From Solirubrobacterales bacterium (GTDB lineage Bacteria > Actinomycetota > Thermoleophilia > Solirubrobacterales > 70-9), in NCBI GenBank assembly GCA_021155855.1, contig JAJNAZ010000001.1, positions 267,380 through 331,379 of the forward strand: a stretch of DNA of 64,000 nt, in the 5' to 3' direction. Below, one piece after another: positions 60,060 to 64,000 of the stretch (positions within the stretch are counted from its first letter, which is position 1; each line of letters opens with the position of its first letter). Under the pieces are notes generated by a model. That model had not been told where the DNA came from and did no database searches. It saw only the letters and a program-made list of their open reading frames with translations. Made by a program: the position numbers and the translations under genes.

Positions 60060-60509
60060 ATGGCCGACGTGCTGACGATCGGCGAGGTCTCGCGGCGCAG
60101 CGGCGTCGCCGCCTCGGCCCTGCGCTTCTACGAGCAGCGGGGGCTGATCGCCTCCGAGCGCGCCGGCTCGGGCCATCGCCGCTATCCGCGCCCGGTGCTG
60201 CGCCGGATCGCCTTCATCGTCTTCGCCCAGCGCATCGGCCTGACCCTGGAGGAGATCGGCGCCGAGCTCGCCAAGCTGCCCGGAGACCGCGCGCCGACCC
60301 GTCGTGACTGGTCGAGGCTCTCCAGCGGGTGGACCTCGCGGATCGATCAGCGGATCGCCGAGCTCGAGCGCCTCAAGGCCGGGCTCACGGAGTGCATCGG
60401 ATGCGGCTGCCTCTCCCTGGACCGCTGCCAGCTCGCCAACCCGGGCGACCGCGTCGCCCGCCGCGGGGCCGGGCCTCGCTACTGGATCGGCGATCCGCGG
60501 CCGGGATAG
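60060..60509 (+). CDS. soxR: Redox-sensitive MerR-family regulator SoxR
   Basis: A 149-residue SoxR. The winged helix LTIGEVSRRSGVAASALRFYEQRGLIASERAGSGHRRYPRPVLRRIAFIVFAQRIGLTLEEI and dimerisation helix are followed by the [2Fe-2S] cysteines in CIGCGCLSLDRC. It responds to redox-cycling compounds, activating promoters with 19-bp spacers. Two such promoters lie on either side: for DUF5519 and for the metallo-hydrolase. The gene is divergent from DUF5519 and the box lies in between, allowing autoregulation. Confidence 0.95.
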   Translation: MADVLTIGEVSRRSGVAASALRFYEQRGLIASERAGSGHRRYPRPVLRRIAFIVFAQRIGLTLEEIGAELAKLPGDRAPTRRDWSRLSSGWTSRIDQRIAELERLKAGLTECIGCGCLSLDRCQLANPGDRVARRGAGPRYWIGDPRPG

Positions 60510-60546
60510 CCTGCCGGTAATGGTCGAGCAGATGCGCCGCCTCTCT

Positions 60547-61206
60547 TCAGTGGTCGCCGCCGCCCCGCAGCCGGACGATGATCGGATCGATGCGCGCCCG
60601 CCGCTCGGCCGGGTCCACGGCCGCCGCGTACGGTCCCCCGCCGCTCGCCGCCCACGGCACCAGTAGGTCGAAGTCGAGCTCGCGAATCAGCTCGAGGCTC
60701 GCGACGTAGCGTTCCCGGTCGCTGCCATGGACCACCGCCGCGACCCACTCGCCGTCGCGGAGGAAGATCGTGTCGCCCGTGAACAGCATCCGATGGTCGC
60801 CGGCGTTCCACCGATACGCGGTCGCCCCGGCGGTGTGACCGGGCGTCGGGATCACCTCGAAGTCCGAGTCGAGGTGATGGCGGCGGGTGAAGGTCCTACC
60901 TCGGCCGCCACGCCTCTCGACATGCGGGGCCTCCGCGCGGTGATGGATCAGGCGCGCCGACAGCGACGCGGGCGCGAGCCCGAAGATCGCCTCGTGCCAG
61001 TGGTTGAGGTATTGGCGGCTGACGCCACCGCGCGAGCGCAGTGCGTCGAGGTCGCCCTCGAGGCCGCCGGTGCTGTAGAGGAGCAGGTTGCCCGCCGGGC
61101 GCTCGAGCAGGAAGGCGCGGATCGTCAGCTCGGGTGCGAACGGCAGCGCCTCCGGGGTGGTGGCGTAAAGGCCGTGGATCGCCGGCTCCGTCTCGGTCGT
61201 GGTCAT
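60547..61206 (-). CDS. Metallo-beta-lactamase-fold hydrolase
   Basis: A 219-residue MBL-fold protein. The first metal motif is degenerate (LNHWHEAIFG, lacking the full HxHxDH), but TPGHTAGATAYRW and LFTGDTIFLRDGEW supply the later His and Asp. Substrate is unknown. ATG 61206 is chosen for its strong AGGAGG ribosome site; an upstream in-frame ATG at 61242 overlaps the promoter. A SoxR-type promoter precedes it, making it the second apparent SoxR target. Confidence 0.85.
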   Translation of the reverse strand: MTTTETEPAIHGLYATTPEALPFAPELTIRAFLLERPAGNLLLYSTGGLEGDLDALRSRGGVSRQYLNHWHEAIFGLAPASLSARLIHHRAEAPHVERRGGRGRTFTRRHHLDSDFEVIPTPGHTAGATAYRWNAGDHRMLFTGDTIFLRDGEWVAAVVHGSDRERYVASLELIRELDFDLLVPWAASGGGPYAAAVDPAERRARIDPIIVRLRGGGDH

Positions 61207-61240
61207 CGTCGTGCCTCCTGGGATCTCGACAGGTGACCTC

Positions 61241-61271
61241 ATGATCGACCCTCAAGTGGGCTTGAAGTCAA
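61241..61271 (-). promoter_or_regulatory. SoxR-controlled promoter 2 (TTGACT - 19 bp - GATCAT)
   Basis: Minus-strand -35 TTGACT (61266-61271) and -10 GATCAT (61241-61246) are 19 bp apart. The spacer holds CTCAAGTGGGCTTGA (61251-61265, plus reading), one change away from SoxR symmetry. The CTTGAAGTCAAGCC flank is identical to that of promoter 1. Confidence 0.7.
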
Positions 61272-61371
61272 GCCCTGTCTGCGGGTCGATCGCGACGAGC
61301 CCGGCGGTGTGCCCACGCGCCTCGCAGCGAGCCGCGCTCAGGGCCCGTTAAGGGCCATACGAGGGTGAGCC

Positions 61372-63138
61372 TCAGTCGAGCCCGGCGAGTCTCGCCGCCG
61401 GGCCACTGGGCCTCTTCGACCGCTCCCCCTTCACCCGGATCGAACCGCGCATGAACGGGTGGATGCGGCAGAAGTAGGTGTAGGTCTTGCCGCGCTTCGT
61501 CAGCGGCGGCGTCGTGTAGGTGTTCGAGCCGGTCGTCACCTCGGAGCTGGTGCCGGTGCCGAAGCCGAGCTGACCCGAGTCGAACTTGATCGGCCCGCGG
61601 GCGAGCGGGTAGCCGATCCCCGAACCGCGGTTGCAGGGGGCCTTGCAGGAGGTGATGCTGTGCCACACCTGCTCGTTGTCGGGCATCACCGAGAGCGCGT
61701 CGAGGTTCGTGAACAGGACGCTCTGCCCCGGCTTGATCGCCGGCGGGCGCATCAGCCGGGCGGGAAAGTCGCGGAACGCCGAGAAGCCGCCGACCGAGTA
61801 GTTGAAGTTTTCGATCTCGATTCCCGATCCCGGGACGCGGCGGCCCTTGCTGCGAAGCTCGCGCGGATCGGGGAGCTTGAGGTTCCTTCGCGCCTTCTTG
61901 TCGACGTTCTCGGGCAGCCGCCCGTGGGTGAGGATGCCGCCGGCGTCGTACATCGCCTGCACCGCGGCGGCATCGTCGAACGGATCCCTCGCCGCCGGGT
62001 CGTGCACGGTGCTGACGGCGAGCGGCATGATGCCCATCGACTCGTACCACGATGCTCGCTTGACGTTGTAGGTGGTGTTGATCGAGACCGTGTCGCCGCC
62101 CTTGAGGCTGATCCGCCAGTCCGGCCTCGTCGCCTCCATGCTCACGTCCCAGCTCACCGCCCCGGCGGGCTCGTAGTAGCGGGCATCCGAGCGGAACAGC
62201 TGTCTCACCTCGCCCGGATCGTCGCCGTCGATCTCACCGGCGTCCGGACCGTCGCGGGCCACCTGCAGGTCCACGTGTAGCCCTCCCGGGTGCAGATGCC
62301 CGGCGCCGGAGACCAGGTTCACGCCGCCGTCCGGGACGGTCCAGCTATGGGCCGGACTGATCTTCCTGCGCTCCTCGTAACCGGGCGCCCCCGGGTCGGT
62401 CGGCACCTCGTCCGGGAACACATACTTGCCGTCGCCGTCGACGTCGAAGCCGCGCTCTGCGTCGAAGACCGGATAGAGCTGCGGGCGGCCCGCGACGTCG
62501 AACCACCTGACCCTCACCGGGTTGATGTCGGTCCGCGCCGGGCTGGTCTCCGGAACCCAGTCGATCTTCCAGGTGACGTAGACCTGCCGGCCGCCGGATG
62601 CGTTCAGGCTGTGGATCATGTAGTTGAGCCCCCAGGTCGCGTCGCCGCGGACCTTGTTCCCGTAGCCCTGGGGCAGCATGATGGTCGTCTTCTCCTCGCC
62701 CGAGGCGACGGTCGGGCCGCCATTCGGCGACACCCAGACGACGTGATGCAGGTGCAAATCCCAGACGCTCGGCGTGACCAGCTTGCCCTTGGGTTTGATC
62801 TCGACCATGCTGGGCTTGAAGCGGGTGATGAAGCCCTCGGAGGTCGAGCCCGGTGCGAACACGCTCGCGTCGCCCGGGCCGCTCACCTTCTCCGCGTTCG
62901 GGCAGGTCTTGGTCGTCGCGAACAGGTTCGTGTTCTGGCCCGGAGAGATCGGGATCGGATCCGTGCGGCAGCTGTAGGTGGTCATGCCCCGATAGCTCGC
63001 CGGCTTCAGCTTCTCGGCCGCGCTGGCGGGCCCGGCGAGGACGAGAGCTGCGGCGATCGCCGCCAGCACGGGCACCGCGCAGCGCACCGCGCCACCCGGC
63101 CGGCCGACCTCGCGCTCAGTTGCCGCGCGTCCCTGCAT
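61372..63138 (-). CDS. Secreted copper-binding protein with C-terminal cupredoxin
   Basis: A 588-residue exported protein. A signal peptide (VPVLAAIAAALVLAGPASA, cleavage near residue 40) is followed by a large domain with two histidine-rich motifs, WDLHLHHVVWVSPNGG and GAGHLHPGGLHVDLQV, reminiscent of SURNod19/copper type II monooxygenase-like beta sandwiches. The C-terminus has a plastocyanin-like type 1 copper site: QVWHSITSC and then YFCRIHPFMRG (C-x2-H-x2-M). It probably binds copper outside the membrane; electron transfer or oxidation is inferred. ATG 63138 gives a proper signal peptide; the longer frame would place 57 Arg-rich residues before it. Confidence 0.82.
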   Translation of the reverse strand: MQGRAATEREVGRPGGAVRCAVPVLAAIAAALVLAGPASAAEKLKPASYRGMTTYSCRTDPIPISPGQNTNLFATTKTCPNAEKVSGPGDASVFAPGSTSEGFITRFKPSMVEIKPKGKLVTPSVWDLHLHHVVWVSPNGGPTVASGEEKTTIMLPQGYGNKVRGDATWGLNYMIHSLNASGGRQVYVTWKIDWVPETSPARTDINPVRVRWFDVAGRPQLYPVFDAERGFDVDGDGKYVFPDEVPTDPGAPGYEERRKISPAHSWTVPDGGVNLVSGAGHLHPGGLHVDLQVARDGPDAGEIDGDDPGEVRQLFRSDARYYEPAGAVSWDVSMEATRPDWRISLKGGDTVSINTTYNVKRASWYESMGIMPLAVSTVHDPAARDPFDDAAAVQAMYDAGGILTHGRLPENVDKKARRNLKLPDPRELRSKGRRVPGSGIEIENFNYSVGGFSAFRDFPARLMRPPAIKPGQSVLFTNLDALSVMPDNEQVWHSITSCKAPCNRGSGIGYPLARGPIKFDSGQLGFGTGTSSEVTTGSNTYTTPPLTKRGKTYTYFCRIHPFMRGSIRVKGERSKRPSGPAARLAGLD

Positions 63139-63296
63139 CGCGATCGTTCCTACCGGGAAGCTAACACCGGTCGGACCTCGGCGCTGCAGCGGTCGCCGAG
63201 AACGGACGCGATCGCCGCTGCGGGGCCCAAGGCGAGCGTTCGGAGCACCCCCGTAGCGGCTGGTCCGGGACGTTCGGCGACGAGGGGGTCGCGTTC

Positions 63297-63302
63297 TAGG
63301 CT
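63297..63302 (+). promoter_or_regulatory. Putative leaderless -10 box (TAGGCT)
   Basis: TAGGCT lies nine bases before GTG 63312, with no ribosome binding site. Confidence 0.45.
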
Positions 63303-63311
63303 CCGGCATCG

Positions 63312-63992
63312 GTGCTCGAGGAGCTGGTCACGAGGTCGATCGCGCTGCCCAGCGGCGGGCTTCGCCTCCTGCAACCGCAGGAGTCCGCCGAGCTGCCGGA
63401 CGCGGGCGCCGTCGAATGGGCGCCAATCGCGCCCTACTGGTCCGTCCTCTGGCGCAGCGGCGTGGCGCTGGCGCGCGAACTCGACGGCTCGGAGCTCGGC
63501 GGTCTGCGCGTGGTCGAGCTCGGCTGCGGGCTCGCGGTTCCGAGCATCGCCGCGTCACGGGCCGGCGCCGCGGTGCTGGCCACGGACTCGTGCGCCGACG
63601 CGCTCGCGCTCGTCCGGCGCAACGCGTGCCTGAACGAGGTGCAAATCGAGACGGCGACGGTCGACTGGGCGCAGCCCGACGCGCTCGTCGGCCGAGCGCC
63701 CTTCGACCTCGTGCTCGCCGCCGACGTTCTCTACGAGCGCGCCAGCGTTCGGCCGCTGCTCTCGCTCTTGCCGCGCCTCGCGGAGGAGGCCTGGCTCGCC
63801 GATCCCGGCCGGCCGGCGGCCGGCGCGTTCCTCGAGCGGGCCGGCCGGGGGTGGTCGGTCGAGACGCGGGTCGGCGACTATGTCTGCCTCCACCGGCTGC
63901 GGCTCAGGGGTGCGGGCTCCGGCGAGGCTGAGCAGAGCGGCGAGCACGAGCACGTCGTTGAGCTCGGCGAGGAACCCTCGCCGGCGGACTAA
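63312..63992 (+). CDS. SAM-dependent methyltransferase (METTL21/Nnt1-like)
   Basis: A 226-residue class I methyltransferase. WAPIAPYWSVLWRSGVALARE precedes the SAM-binding motif I VVELGCGLAVPSIAASRAGA, then VLATDSCADALALVRRNACLNEV and the family motif FDLVLAADVLYERASVRPLL. This text matches the protein-lysine/nicotinamide methyltransferase-like (METTL21/METTL23) group. The target is unknown. The C-terminal 25 residues are acidic and disordered. It starts at GTG 63312 and is complete, ending eight bases before the window edge. Confidence 0.88.
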   Translation: MLEELVTRSIALPSGGLRLLQPQESAELPDAGAVEWAPIAPYWSVLWRSGVALARELDGSELGGLRVVELGCGLAVPSIAASRAGAAVLATDSCADALALVRRNACLNEVQIETATVDWAQPDALVGRAPFDLVLAADVLYERASVRPLLSLLPRLAEEAWLADPGRPAAGAFLERAGRGWSVETRVGDYVCLHRLRLRGAGSGEAEQSGEHEHVVELGEEPSPAD

Positions 63993-64000
63993 CGGGTCTG

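Overview
The window is a contiguous stretch of very GC-rich, gene-dense DNA. I infer a soil-type actinobacterium, most likely Thermoleophilia/Solirubrobacterales. The reasons are the GC bias, many GTG/TTG starts, an adenylate-cyclase/AAA/TPR signalling protein with a zinc-ribbon N-terminus, and many genes whose start codon lies 6-9 nt after a TANNNT (often TAGGCT) -10 box, the arrangement expected for leaderless mRNAs. About 67 protein genes are supported. I found no rRNA, tRNA, CRISPR array, insertion sequence or prophage.

Layout. 1-6.6 kb: a truncated sugar-nucleotide epimerase, two small coiled-coil proteins around a purine nucleoside phosphorylase, a large three-module peptidoglycan hydrolase lipoprotein, an unknown protein and a sirtuin. 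6.6-12.8 kb: a hydroxyacyl-CoA dehydrogenase/enoyl-CoA hydratase fusion, a berberine-bridge-type flavin oxidase, a PadR/SRPBCC pair, a small membrane protein with a canonical promoter and a CRP-like site, and an acyl-CoA dehydrogenase with a TetR-type operator. 12.8-18 kb: a run of small genes (membrane protein, acidic protein, cupin, GNAT), two coupled cation/proton exchangers and a lipoprotein. 18-25.7 kb: cyclase/ATPase, a ferritin-like protein, a PucR regulator divergent from a delta-9-type desaturase, EVE and DUF2203 proteins, and a NUDIX hydrolase.

25.7-36 kb is dominated by tyrosine catabolism (4-hydroxyphenylpyruvate dioxygenase, homogentisate dioxygenase and, apart from them, a fumarylacetoacetate hydrolase) with threonine deaminase and a divergent Lrp/AsnC regulator. 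It also holds an overlapping pair: an ATP-grasp ligase and a ferritin-like diiron protein. 36-44.4 kb: cold-shock protein, DHFR-like reductase, an EmrB-type MFS pump with a divergent TetR and twin operators, a CoA-transferase, a DUF892 protein, an SDR and a cytochrome P450. 44.4-52.7 kb: a NodIJ-like ABC exporter and a histidine-utilisation operon (hutH, hutU, a peptide-deformylase homologue, hutF, hutI). The deformylase homologue sits where the N-formylglutamate deformylase step is expected. 52.7-64 kb: ACT and membrane proteins, a four-gene translationally coupled ArsR operon, an alkyltransferase-like protein, a DUF5937-ArsR regulator, an ECF sigma factor, an MFS transporter, a SoxR regulon with two SoxR boxes, a secreted cupredoxin-type protein and a methyltransferase.

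The most unusual observations are: (i) the deformylase homologue coupled inside the hut operon with no hutG visible; (ii) a roughly 50-bp mini-repeat that sits at stop/start (GTGA) junctions inside two different operons, flanked by GTGA; (iii) the ATP-grasp plus diiron pair; (iv) widespread leaderless-type promoters, including one gene that seems to begin at an ATC codon; and (v) several operators positioned precisely on -10 boxes or start codons.
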